Of a stretch of 7,063 nt of DNA, positions 1 to 6,677 are shown one piece after another. The notes beneath the pieces are model-generated. The model was not told where the DNA came from and made no database searches. It worked only from the letters and a program-made list of their open reading frames with translations. Each line of letters begins with the position of its first letter. Position 1 is the first letter of the stretch. Location: assembly GCA_937988695.1 (NCBI GenBank), contig CALKHM010000160.1, positions 1 through 7,063 on the forward strand. Reading direction: 5' to 3'. A program made the translations under genes and the position numbers. The stretch is from an uncultured Microbacterium sp. (GTDB taxonomy: Bacteria; Actinomycetota; Actinomycetes; Actinomycetales; Microbacteriaceae).

Positions 1-1
1 G

Positions 2-2299
2 TCGGTGTCGGCTCCCCTCGGAGCACCGCGTCCGGCATACCTGCTGCGTGCCTCGTTCGACCTCGCCGAGACGGGCGTCGCCCCCGTCGACGTGACACGG
101 GCACGACTGTATTCCACCGCGCACGGCGTGTACGAGCTGGAGATCAACGGCACGGCGCCGTCCCGAGCCCGGCTGTCACCGGGATGGACGAGCTATCGTC
201 ACCGGCTGCGGTACCAGACCCATGACGTCACCCCGCTGCTGAACGACGGCCGCAACGTCGTGGGCGCCTGGATCGCAGACGGCTGGTACCGCGGCCACAT
301 CGGGTTCGACGGCGGTCGGTGGGACATCTACGGCACAGACGTCGCGCTTCTGGCCCAGCTGGAGCTCACGTTGCGGGACGGGCGGCGTCTGGTCGTCCCG
401 CTGGACTGGCAGTGGCATCCGTCGCCGATCACCTCGGTGGGGCTGTACGAGGGAGAGGACTTCGACGGGCGCTTGCACGCCTCCGACTGGTCGTCGTCCA
501 CCGATGACAGCCAGGAGTGGATGCCGGCGGTCCGGCTGGACCGCGACGCGTTCCCTGCCGTCATCGAGGCCCCGACGTCACGACCGGTCGAGGAGATCGA
601 GACCCTGGCGCCGGTGCAGGTGACGGTGCGGGGCGATGGACGCATCCGGCTCGACTTCGGGCAGAACATCTCCGGCGTCCTCCGGATCCGGCCGCGGGGC
701 GAGCGGGGGCGACAGATCCGGATGCACCACGCCGAGGTGATCGAGAACGGCGAGCTCGGCACGAGGCCCCTGCGCACGGCGAGGTCGATCGACGCCTACA
801 CCTGCAGCGGGGAGCCGGGAGAGGAGTACGCCCCGCGCTTCACGATCCACGGGTTCCAGTATGCGGAGCTCGAGAACTGGCCGGGACGGCTCGAGGAGGG
901 GGACGTCGAGGCGGTCGTGATCCATACCGGGATGCAGCGCACCGGCTGGTTCGCGGCATCCGATCCCCGGCTCGATCGACTGCACTCCAACGTCGTCTGG
1001 AGCATGCGCGACAACTTCGTCGATCTGCCCACCGATTGCCCGCAACGCGACGAGCGGGTGGGCTGGACCGGGGACATCCAGGTGTTCGCGCCCACCGCCC
1101 TCCGGCTGTTCGCCGCTCACGGCACCCTCACCGGATGGCTGCGGGACCTTGCCGCCGAGCAGTGGCCCGACGGGCACGTTCCCCAGTTCGTTCCGTGGGT
1201 GGAGTGCGGATTCCCGAACCTGCCCACCGCGGCGTGGGGCGATGCCGCCGTCATCGTTCCGTGGGAGATGTATCAGAACGACGGCGACACGCGGGTGCTG
1301 ACCGCGCAGTACGACAGCATGACCGCGTGGGTCGATCTCGTCGATCGCCTCACCGGCCACACCGGTCTGTGGAACGAGGGCTTCCAGCTGGGCGACTGGC
1401 TGGATCCGGCAGCACCCCCGGACAGCCCCGGCGACTCGCATACCGACCGATACCTCGTCGCGACCGCCTACCATGTCAAGACGACGCGCATCGTGGCAGA
1501 GACCGCGCGGCTGCTCGGGCGTGCCGACGACGCGGATCGCTACCGCGAACTCGCTGCGCGTGCCACGGCCGCGTTCCAGAACGAGTTCCTCAGCCCGTCG
1601 GGCCGGGTCGTCAGCGACACCCCCACCTCGATCGCCGTGGCGCTGGTCTTCGGCCTGTTCCGTACCGCGGAGCAGGCCGCGCATGCCGGGGCGCGGCTGC
1701 GGCATCTCGTCATGCACAACGGGTTCAAGATCAGCACCGGCTTCGTGGGCACGCCGATCATCTGCGACGCGCTCGTGGCAGCAGGGGACGCCGACTACGC
1801 CTACCACCTGCTGTTGCAGCAGGAGCTTCCGTCGTGGCTGTACCCGGTCTCCATGGGCGCGACGACGATCTGGGAGCGCTGGGACAGCATGCTGCCGGAC
1901 GGATCCATCAATCCTGGCGACATGACATCCTTCAACCATTACGCACTCGGGGCCGTCGCCGACTTCCTGCACCGGACCGTGGCCGGCCTCGCCTCCGACA
2001 GGCCGGGTTGGGAGCGTGTCCGGTTCGCGCCGATCCCGGGGGGCGGGCTCACGCACGCCTCCGCCCGCTACGACAGCGTGCGGGGGACCGCGAGCATCGC
2101 GTGGCATCGCGAAGGGGACGACCTCACGATCGAGGTCGAGGTCCCCGCCGGCTCGACCGGAGTCGTCGTGCTGCCTGGCACCGGAGACGAACTGACGGTC
2201 GGACCCGGTGCACACGTGGTCCATACCCGCTTCCGTGCGGCAGCCGACGACCCCGAGCCCCCGACGATCGGGTGGCGCCGTGCCGCCGCCGACGTCTGA
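2..2299 (+). CDS. Alpha-L-rhamnosidase, GH78 (5' partial)
   Basis: An inverting glycosidase that releases terminal alpha-L-rhamnose. The frame is open to the left edge. A GTG at 5 can be read as a start, but the protein then begins directly in the Bac_rhamnosid_N domain, lacking the roughly 100-150-residue Ig-like segment that usually precedes it, so the true start is probably upstream. Counting from that GTG, the visible order is the N domain (about 10-190, with LNDGRNVVGAWIADGWYRG and YEGEDFDGR), the concanavalin-like domain (about 200-305, with RLDFGQNISG), the (alpha/alpha)6 catalytic barrel (about 308-660) and the C-terminal beta domain (about 665-740). The signature DCPQRDERVGWTGD lies at 344-357; by family knowledge Glu350 is the likely general acid. 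GATTIWERWDS contains Glu624, the likely general base. No catalytic motif is broken. A signal peptide cannot be judged because the N-terminus is missing. The GH43 gene follows 30 nt downstream, probably in the same operon. The exact rhamnoside substrate is unknown. Confidence 0.95.
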   Translation, partial: SVSAPLGAPRPAYLLRASFDLAETGVAPVDVTRARLYSTAHGVYELEINGTAPSRARLSPGWTSYRHRLRYQTHDVTPLLNDGRNVVGAWIADGWYRGHIGFDGGRWDIYGTDVALLAQLELTLRDGRRLVVPLDWQWHPSPITSVGLYEGEDFDGRLHASDWSSSTDDSQEWMPAVRLDRDAFPAVIEAPTSRPVEEIETLAPVQVTVRGDGRIRLDFGQNISGVLRIRPRGERGRQIRMHHAEVIENGELGTRPLRTARSIDAYTCSGEPGEEYAPRFTIHGFQYAELENWPGRLEEGDVEAVVIHTGMQRTGWFAASDPRLDRLHSNVVWSMRDNFVDLPTDCPQRDERVGWTGDIQVFAPTALRLFAAHGTLTGWLRDLAAEQWPDGHVPQFVPWVECGFPNLPTAAWGDAAVIVPWEMYQNDGDTRVLTAQYDSMTAWVDLVDRLTGHTGLWNEGFQLGDWLDPAAPPDSPGDSHTDRYLVATAYHVKTTRIVAETARLLGRADDADRYRELAARATAAFQNEFLSPSGRVVSDTPTSIAVALVFGLFRTAEQAAHAGARLRHLVMHNGFKISTGFVGTPIICDALVAAGDADYAYHLLLQQELPSWLYPVSMGATTIWERWDSMLPDGSINPGDMTSFNHYALGAVADFLHRTVAGLASDRPGWERVRFAPIPGGGLTHASARYDSVRGTASIAWHREGDDLTIEVEVPAGSTGVVVLPGTGDELTVGPGAHVVHTRFRAAADDPEPPTIGWRRAAADV

Positions 2300-2314
2300 T
2301 CCATCGATGCGCAC

Positions 2315-2322
2315 AGGAGGAG
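2315..2322 (+). promoter_or_regulatory. Ribosome binding site of the GH43 gene
   Basis: The stretch AGGAGGAG gives an AGGAGG core ending 9 nt before the ATG at 2330. An ATG at 2307 lies upstream of this site and out of frame, so the Shine-Dalgarno supports 2330 as the start. Confidence 0.85.
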
Positions 2323-2329
2323 AAGCCCG

Positions 2330-3373
2330 ATGACCGCGACGATCGCACCCGGTCGGCCATGGTTCGACACGAAGGGGGAGCGCATCCATGCGCACGCAGG
2401 CTCCGTCATCATGGTGGACGGGGTCTTCTACTGGTACGGCGAGAACAAGGAGTTCTCGACTCCGGGCAGTGGCATCTGGCACTGGGGCGTCCGCTGCTAC
2501 TCGTCGACGGATCTGTGCACGTGGGAGGATCGCGGGCTGATCATCCCGCCGGATCAGGACGACGCCGACTCCCCGCTGCATCCCGCGCAACTGCTGGACC
2601 GGCCCCACATCGTCTACAACCCGACGACCCGCCGGTACGTCTGCTGGATCAAGGTCATGACCAAGGGGTCGGTGCAGCGGTCCACGGTCCTCGTCGCCGA
2701 CGACGTCCTCGGGCCGTTCCGGATCGTGCGCAGCTGGCTGCGGCCGCTCGAGATGAGCGCGGGCGACTTCGATCTGGTCGTGGATCCGCACGATGGCAAG
2801 GGGTACTACTACTTCGAACGCGTCCACTCGGAGATGATCTGCGCCGACCTGACCGCCGACTTCACCGACGTCACGGGGTACTACTCGACGCACTTCCCGC
2901 AGCCGCAGCCGCCGTTCGTACGCGAAGCGCCTGCCTATTTCCACCGGAACAGGCGACACTACCTTCTGACCTCGGGGACCACCGGGTACTATCCGAACCC
3001 CTCGGAAGCGGCCATGGCGGCGTCGTACCACGGCCCGTTCGAGGTTCTCGGCGATGTGCACCCGTCGGACTCCTCACGCACGTCGTTCCACTCCCAGATC
3101 TCGTCGGTGTTCCACCATCCGCTCAAGAAGGACCTCTACATCGCGCTGGCCGATCGCTGGCTTCCGCGGTATCTCGCACACGGCGCGCAGGCCCACGAGG
3201 CGTTCGTCGCGCACTTCGCTCCCGGACGGGACGGCGACGCTCCCATGGCGGAGCTTGCGGAGGTCGACACCTCGATCGCAGACTATGTCTGGCTGCCGAT
3301 CCGCTTCGACGGCGACCGGCCGCTCATCGACTGGCGGGACGAGTGGAGCCCCGACGAGTTCGCCGACGCGTGA
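2330..3373 (+). CDS. GH43-type glycoside hydrolase, exo-1,3-galactanase-like
   Basis: A 347-residue, single-domain, five-bladed beta-propeller enzyme of clan GH-F type, without signal peptide, membrane segment or carbohydrate-binding module. Recognisable blocks in order are IHAHAGS (19-25), FYWYGENKE (33-41), CYSSTDLCTW (56-65), DRPHIVYN (90-97), GDFDLVVDPHDG (145-156), REAP (198-201) and TSGTTGYYPN (214-223). This arrangement resembles exo-beta-1,3-galactanases of GH43 subfamily 24, which usually read QAHGGG, YWYGENK, ERPKVIYN and REAP at the equivalent places. Glu199 in REAP is the likely general acid. The Asp base expected in blade 1 of ordinary GH43 enzymes is not evident; Gln256 in FHSQISS sits where subfamily 24 has an unusual Gln. 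The family-typical Glu of ERPK is Asp90 here. Start chosen from the strong Shine-Dalgarno 9 nt upstream. The protein is probably cytoplasmic and processes imported oligosaccharides together with the rhamnosidase. The GH43 assignment is firm; galactanase activity is only an inference, and another exo-acting activity is possible. Confidence 0.82.
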   Translation: MTATIAPGRPWFDTKGERIHAHAGSVIMVDGVFYWYGENKEFSTPGSGIWHWGVRCYSSTDLCTWEDRGLIIPPDQDDADSPLHPAQLLDRPHIVYNPTTRRYVCWIKVMTKGSVQRSTVLVADDVLGPFRIVRSWLRPLEMSAGDFDLVVDPHDGKGYYYFERVHSEMICADLTADFTDVTGYYSTHFPQPQPPFVREAPAYFHRNRRHYLLTSGTTGYYPNPSEAAMAASYHGPFEVLGDVHPSDSSRTSFHSQISSVFHHPLKKDLYIALADRWLPRYLAHGAQAHEAFVAHFAPGRDGDAPMAELAEVDTSIADYVWLPIRFDGDRPLIDWRDEWSPDEFADA

Positions 3374-3390
3374 GCCGCGGCAGTCAGACG

Positions 3391-4317
3391 CTAACCCTTC
3401 ACCGCGCCGACCGTCATTCCCGCGATCACCTGCCGCTGGAAGATCGCGTAGATGATCAGCTGCGGAAGCAGCACCAGGGTCGCTGATGCCATCATCCCGC
3501 CGTAATCGACCGTGAACTGCCCTTGGAAGCGCGACACCGCGAGCGAGACGGTGACCATGTCGGGGTTGTTGATGAGGATCGACGCGAATGGGAACTCGTT
3601 GAAGACGTAGACGACGTTGAAGATGAGGATGGTCGCGATGACCGGGCGCATGAGCGGCAAGACGACCGACCAGCACAGGCGCCACAGTCCAACACCGTCG
3701 ATGATCGCCGCCTCTTCGATCTCACCGGGGAACTCGCGGAGGAACCCGGTCATCAGGAGTGTGTTGAACGGGATGGTCACGGCGATGTACGGCACGATCA
3801 GCGCCGCGTAGGTGCCGAAGATGCCGAGTGCGAGATCGAGCCGGTACACGGGGAACAGCAGGATGTACACCGGGATTGCAAGGCCCGCGAGCAGGTAGAA
3901 CCGCACAGCCGACTGCGCACGGCGGCGGCGGAACACCATCCGCGTCAACGCGAACGCCGACATGAAGGAGATCGCCGTGCCGATGACCACCGAGACGACC
4001 GCGATGAGGATCGTGTTGCCGTACATCCGCAAGAGTGGCAGCGATGCGATGGCGTTGACGTAGTTGTCGAACGTGAGGTGCGTGAACGAGAACGGATTCG
4101 ACAGGATGTTGCCGCTGGGCTGGAACGAGAGCAGGACGATCCACAGCAGCGGAAGGATGATGAGGAACGTCACGAGGTAAGCGACCACGCCGATGGCGAA
4201 CGCCACGGTGCGCCCGCGCCGCTTTCGACCGCCAGATGCGGGACGCGTCCAGGGGCCAGGGGGCGTCGCGACACGTTCGCGGTCGAGGGCGGTGTTGATG
4301 CTCGTGCTCATGCTCAT
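3391..4317 (-). CDS. Carbohydrate ABC transporter permease, MalG type (CUT1)
   Basis: One of the two membrane subunits of a CUT1 sugar importer, 308 residues. A polar, Arg-rich cytoplasmic N-terminus (about 1-36) leads into a first membrane helix (VAYLVTFLIILPLLWIVLLS), followed by about five more helices. The EAA loop that docks the ATPase reads EEAAIIDGVGLWRLCWSVVL, with Glu-Ala-Ala at 202-204 and Asp-Gly at 207-208, and continues to PLMRP. The C-terminus FQRQVIAGMTVGAVKG is the typical MalG ending. The start is the ATG at 4317, 7 nt after AAGGAGG; a second in-frame ATG at 4311 is spaced less well. The ATG overlaps the stop codon of the MalF-type gene (ATGA, 4 nt), so translation is probably coupled. 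The frame stays open far upstream through the MalF-type gene, but that extension lacks family similarity. The protein forms the membrane channel with the neighbouring permease. Confidence 0.95.
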   Translation of the reverse strand: MSMSTSINTALDRERVATPPGPWTRPASGGRKRRGRTVAFAIGVVAYLVTFLIILPLLWIVLLSFQPSGNILSNPFSFTHLTFDNYVNAIASLPLLRMYGNTILIAVVSVVIGTAISFMSAFALTRMVFRRRRAQSAVRFYLLAGLAIPVYILLFPVYRLDLALGIFGTYAALIVPYIAVTIPFNTLLMTGFLREFPGEIEEAAIIDGVGLWRLCWSVVLPLMRPVIATILIFNVVYVFNEFPFASILINNPDMVTVSLAVSRFQGQFTVDYGGMMASATLVLLPQLIIYAIFQRQVIAGMTVGAVKG

Positions 4318-5186
4318 GCCTTCGCCTCCTTCCGACGGACGGCGGCGAGATAGCCGACCGAGATGATCGCGCCGAGGACCGTGATGACGACCGCCAGCGC
4401 CATCCCGTAGCCATACTGCTGATTGGTGAATGTGATGAAGTACATGTAGCTGACGAGGGTCTCCGATCGGTGGACGGGGCCCCCGCCGGTGAGCATGTAG
4501 ACGAGTTCGAAGATCTTGAACACGTTGGTGATCATGAGGATGGTGACGATGGCGAAGGTCTCGCGCATCATCGGGATCGTGACGAACCGGAGCTGCTGCC
4601 AGCCTGTTGCCCCATCCAGGCTGCTCGCCTCCATCACATCCGCAGGGAGCAGCTGGAGGCCCGCATAGAAGATCGTCATCGCAAAGCCGACGCTGCTCCA
4701 GATGAAGACCGCTGACACCGAGATCGGCGTCAGGTAGTTGCCGCCGATCCACTGGAGGGAGGGGATGCCGAGATCCCCCAGCACGCGGTTGAGCAGGCCG
4801 ATCTTCGGGTCGAGGATGAACACCCAGATCAGGCCCACGAGGATCGGGGCGATGATCGCCGGGCCGAACACGAGGGCGCGCAGAACGCCACCGGCGGGGA
4901 TCGCGCGACGCAGGAGCAGCGCGAGCGCGAAGGCTGCGGGGATGAGGATCGCGATGCTCACGACGAGGATCACGACGGTGTTCTGCAGCGCCTGCCAGAA
5001 GAAGGGGTCTGTGAACAGGCCGACGTAGTTGTCGAAGCCGATCCAGCTCGGATTCCCGAAGCCCTGGAACTTCGTGAAGCTGAACATCCCGGAGTACACC
5101 AGCGGGTAGATGACGAACATCGTGAACACGATGAGCGTCGGAGCCAGCATCAGCAGAATCTTCCACCGCGTGCTCACCCAGACCAT
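4314..5186 (-). CDS. Carbohydrate ABC transporter permease, MalF type (CUT1)
   Basis: The partner membrane subunit of the same CUT1 importer, 290 residues, which is normal for actinobacterial MalF-type proteins without the large periplasmic insert of enteric MalF. The first helix, LLMLAPTLIVFTMFVIYPLV, is followed by the family-typical FDNYVGLFTDPFFWQALQNT and about five further helices. The EAA loop reads EASSLDGATGWQQLRFVTIP (Glu186, Asp191, Gly192); the second Ala of the consensus EAA is Ser. GGGPVHRSETLVSYMY near the C-terminus is also typical. I chose the ATG at 5186 because GAGGAG (5192-5197) sits 5 nt upstream; the GTG at 5192, which would add two residues, overlaps that Shine-Dalgarno. 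The gene lies 57 nt after the binding-protein gene, across a strong inverted repeat, and overlaps the MalG-type gene by 4 nt. The transported sugar cannot be read from the permease. Confidence 0.95.
   Translation of the reverse strand: MVWVSTRWKILLMLAPTLIVFTMFVIYPLVYSGMFSFTKFQGFGNPSWIGFDNYVGLFTDPFFWQALQNTVVILVVSIAILIPAAFALALLLRRAIPAGGVLRALVFGPAIIAPILVGLIWVFILDPKIGLLNRVLGDLGIPSLQWIGGNYLTPISVSAVFIWSSVGFAMTIFYAGLQLLPADVMEASSLDGATGWQQLRFVTIPMMRETFAIVTILMITNVFKIFELVYMLTGGGPVHRSETLVSYMYFITFTNQQYGYGMALAVVITVLGAIISVGYLAAVRRKEAKA
4325..4331 (-). promoter_or_regulatory. Ribosome binding site of the MalG-type permease gene
   Basis: AAGGAGG on the minus strand lies inside the 3' end of the MalF-type gene, 7 nt before the ATG at 4317. 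It selects 4317 over the in-frame ATG at 4311, and together with the ATGA overlap suggests both re-initiation and independent ribosome entry. Confidence 0.8.
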
Positions 5187-5200
5187 TGACACTCCTCACG

Positions 5201-5235
5201 TCGTGGGTGGGGCCACGAGGCGACCCCACCCACGA
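5201..5235 (-). repeat. Perfect 12-bp inverted repeat between binding protein and permease genes
   Basis: The arms TCGTGGGTGGGG (5201-5212) and CCCCACCCACGA (5224-5235) are exact reverse complements around an 11-nt loop. The stem is almost all GC at its apex. On the transcript the stem begins 8 nt after the binding-protein stop codon and ends 3 nt before the Shine-Dalgarno of the MalF-type gene. No run of U follows it, so it is not a classical intrinsic terminator. Similar stem-loops between binding-protein and permease genes, as in malE-malF, are known to protect the upstream mRNA from 3' decay or to attenuate read-through, giving more binding protein than permease. That role is inferred here. 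Confidence 0.85.
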
Positions 5236-5243
5236 TCAGTCGG

Positions 5244-6563
5244 CTACTTGCGGTTGCTGTCCAGTGCCTTCTGGACGAGGTCCAGGGCCGCGCTCGGGGT
5301 CAGCTGACCCTGGATCACGCCGTAGATGCTGTCGTACATCGCGTTGGCGACGGCCGTCGGCACCAGCAGGTCGGGCTGCGACTGGGGACTGGTGACTCCG
5401 TCGGCCGTGGAGGCATCCAGCGCCGCCTTCAGTGCGCTCTGCTTGTCGGCGTCGACCTTCGCCTGATAGGTGGTCACTGGCGGCTGGCCGTTGTCGACGA
5501 GGATCTGCTGTGCCTGGTCGCTGTAGTAGAAGCCGATGAACTTCTTGACGGCGGCGAGCTTCTTGCTGTCGTTGGCCACCTTGTGGTCGACGGCGAAGGG
5601 CGCGGACGCGACGTTCATGATGATGTTCTGCTCGCCGACGCCGTCGCTGAACTCCGGCCCCTTCCAGAAGTCGATGTCCGCCGCGATGCTCGAGCCCTGG
5701 ATGGCGCTGGACGCCCACACGCCGGCATCCAGCATGGCCGCCTTTCCGTTCGTGAACTGGTCGACCGCCTGCTGGTAGGTCTGCGTGGACACGTTTGTGG
5801 GGAACGCGCCGGCCTTGCGCAGCTGGTCGATGTGCGTATAAAGGCGGAGGAAATCGTCGTTCGTGTACTTCACCGAACCGTCGAGGAGGCCGCTCACCTT
5901 GTCTTCGAAGCCGAAGCGATCGAGGTCAGTGAGGAAGCTCCACACGCTGAACGACGATTGGTTCGCGCCATCTGAGATGGTGGGGATGCCCTTCGCCTTG
6001 AGCGTCTTGGCAGCCGCCACGAGATCGTCGAACGTCTTCGGCATGGCGATGCCGTTCTCGGAGAGGATCTTCTTGTTGACCCACAGCCCTGTGAGCAGCC
6101 CCTGGTAGGGGACGCCGTAGACGACGTCGCCGGTCGAGAAGTTCTTCACGGTGCTCTCGGGGAACTTGTCCATGAGGTTCAGGTCCTTCAGGACCGGGGC
6201 GAGGTCGAGGAGCTTGCCGGCCTTCTGCATGTCCTCAGCGGTCGACTTGTACACCCAGAAGATGTCCGGCAGCGTGTCGCTCTGCGCGGCGATCGAGAGC
6301 TTCTGCAGGTGGTCGGCTACGGCCTCCCCGGACACGGTGACCGTGATGTCGGGGTTTGCCTTCTCGAAGGCTTGGACAATGGCCCAGGTTGCGGGGTCGG
6401 CGGTCTTGACGTCGGGATTCTGCATCGACAGCGTGATCTCGGTCTTGCCACCGGCCGTCGAGCCGGAGGGGCCGCAGGCGGTCAGTGCGAGGGCGGCCGC
6501 CGTGACGGCCACGAGGCCGAGCGCGATCCGCCGTAGGGGCGGCGTGGGTGCTGTGCGTCGCAC
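5244..6563 (-). CDS. Sugar ABC transporter substrate-binding lipoprotein (CUT1)
   Basis: An extracellular solute-binding protein of family 1 type, 439 residues, anchored to the membrane by lipid. The N-terminus carries Arg residues, a hydrophobic stretch IALGLVAVTAAALALTA and the lipobox LTAC, with Cys30 the lipidated residue. Family-typical blocks follow: SDTLPDIFWVY, VYGVPYQGLLTGLWVNKKIL, a PKTFDDLVAAAKTLKAKGIP segment, and GKAAMLDAGVWAS in the second lobe. The start is decided by the ribosome binding site: AAAGGAG (6570-6576) directly abuts an ATG at 6569, leaving no spacer, but sits 6 nt before a GTG at 6563, so I prefer the GTG. The ATG would add only Met-Thr and leave the signal peptide intact. 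The gene has its own promoter-operator upstream and is followed by the stem-loop and the two permease genes. The ligand is probably a rhamnose-containing oligosaccharide judging by the neighbouring hydrolases; this is inference only. Confidence 0.93.
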   Translation of the reverse strand: MRRTAPTPPLRRIALGLVAVTAAALALTACGPSGSTAGGKTEITLSMQNPDVKTADPATWAIVQAFEKANPDITVTVSGEAVADHLQKLSIAAQSDTLPDIFWVYKSTAEDMQKAGKLLDLAPVLKDLNLMDKFPESTVKNFSTGDVVYGVPYQGLLTGLWVNKKILSENGIAMPKTFDDLVAAAKTLKAKGIPTISDGANQSSFSVWSFLTDLDRFGFEDKVSGLLDGSVKYTNDDFLRLYTHIDQLRKAGAFPTNVSTQTYQQAVDQFTNGKAAMLDAGVWASSAIQGSSIAADIDFWKGPEFSDGVGEQNIIMNVASAPFAVDHKVANDSKKLAAVKKFIGFYYSDQAQQILVDNGQPPVTTYQAKVDADKQSALKAALDASTADGVTSPQSQPDLLVPTAVANAMYDSIYGVIQGQLTPSAALDLVQKALDSNRK

Positions 6564-6569
6564 GGTCAT

Positions 6570-6576
6570 CTCCTTT
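6570..6576 (-). promoter_or_regulatory. Ribosome binding site that decides the binding-protein start
   Basis: AAAGGAG on the minus strand touches the ATG at 6569 with zero spacing, which ribosomes do not normally use, and lies 6 nt before the in-frame GTG at 6563, a normal distance. It therefore favours GTG as the initiation codon. Confidence 0.65.
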
Positions 6577-6616
6577 GATGGGTCATCCGCCGGAGCGGGT
6601 TTTCGGGTCAGTATCG

Positions 6617-6624
6617 AAACGTTT
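6617..6624 (-). promoter_or_regulatory. LacI-family operator, downstream copy
   Basis: AAACGTTT is a perfect 8-bp palindrome with the central CG typical of LacI/GalR operators. It lies about 13-20 nt after the predicted transcription start of the binding-protein gene. The flanks (CG and GC) are not symmetric. A repressor encoded immediately upstream is the obvious candidate to bind it. Confidence 0.75.
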
Positions 6625-6629
6625 GCGAG

Positions 6630-6637
6630 AAACGTTT
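6630..6637 (-). promoter_or_regulatory. LacI-family operator, copy at the transcription start
   Basis: This is a second perfect AAACGTTT palindrome, separated by 5 bp from the first (13 bp centre to centre). It covers the predicted transcription start, so a bound repressor would block RNA polymerase. Two identical 8-mers this close in GC-rich DNA are unlikely by chance. Confidence 0.78.
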
Positions 6638-6642
6638 TTATC

Positions 6643-6671
6643 ACAGTAGGCGCACACCTTGCCGCTGTCAA
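6643..6671 (-). promoter_or_regulatory. Promoter of the transporter operon
   Basis: On the minus strand a perfect -35 box TTGACA (6666-6671) is followed after exactly 17 bp by TACTGT (6643-6648), which fits the actinobacterial -10 pattern TAnnnT. The predicted start is near 6636, giving a 5' leader of about 70 nt before the GTG at 6563. The -35 box begins 6 bp after the regulator's stop codon, so the transporter genes can be transcribed independently of the regulator. The rest of the leader shows no clear riboswitch or terminator. Confidence 0.65.
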
Positions 6672-6677
6672 CCGCGC

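Noticed and set aside
578..3061. An 827-codon open minus-strand frame opposite the rhamnosidase and GH43 genes.
   Set aside because: It is an antisense shadow with biased composition and no domain; the plus-strand proteins explain the region fully.
3374..3390. The palindrome GCCGCGGC (3374-3381) considered as a bidirectional terminator.
   Set aside because: It is only 8 bp, has no loop and no adjacent T-run, so it cannot form a convincing terminator hairpin.
517..3486. A 989-codon open plus-strand frame spanning the hydrolase genes.
   Set aside because: It is an Arg/Ala/Gly-rich out-of-frame shadow typical of high-GC DNA. It crosses the two recognisable hydrolase genes and shows no family motif.
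3523..4353. A 276-codon plus-strand frame, rich in Asp, Glu and Arg, opposite the MalG-type gene.
   Set aside because: It is an antisense shadow of a membrane protein gene: hydrophobic codons read backward give charged residues. No ribosome site or family similarity was seen.
3391..5229. A 612-codon minus-strand frame that looks like an N-terminal extension or fusion of the MalG-type permease.
   Set aside because: Only the part from 4317 onward resembles the family. The rest is the wrong frame of the MalF-type gene, and a good Shine-Dalgarno supports the start at 4317.
6580..6610. The direct repeat GGGTCA at 6580-6585 and 6605-6610 in the leader of the binding-protein gene.
   Set aside because: Six bases repeated once in GC-rich DNA is easily chance, and no associated structure was seen.
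6570..6671. A 34-residue N-terminal extension of the binding protein up to an ATG at 6671.
   Set aside because: It would cover the promoter, operators and Shine-Dalgarno and would bury the lipoprotein signal peptide internally.
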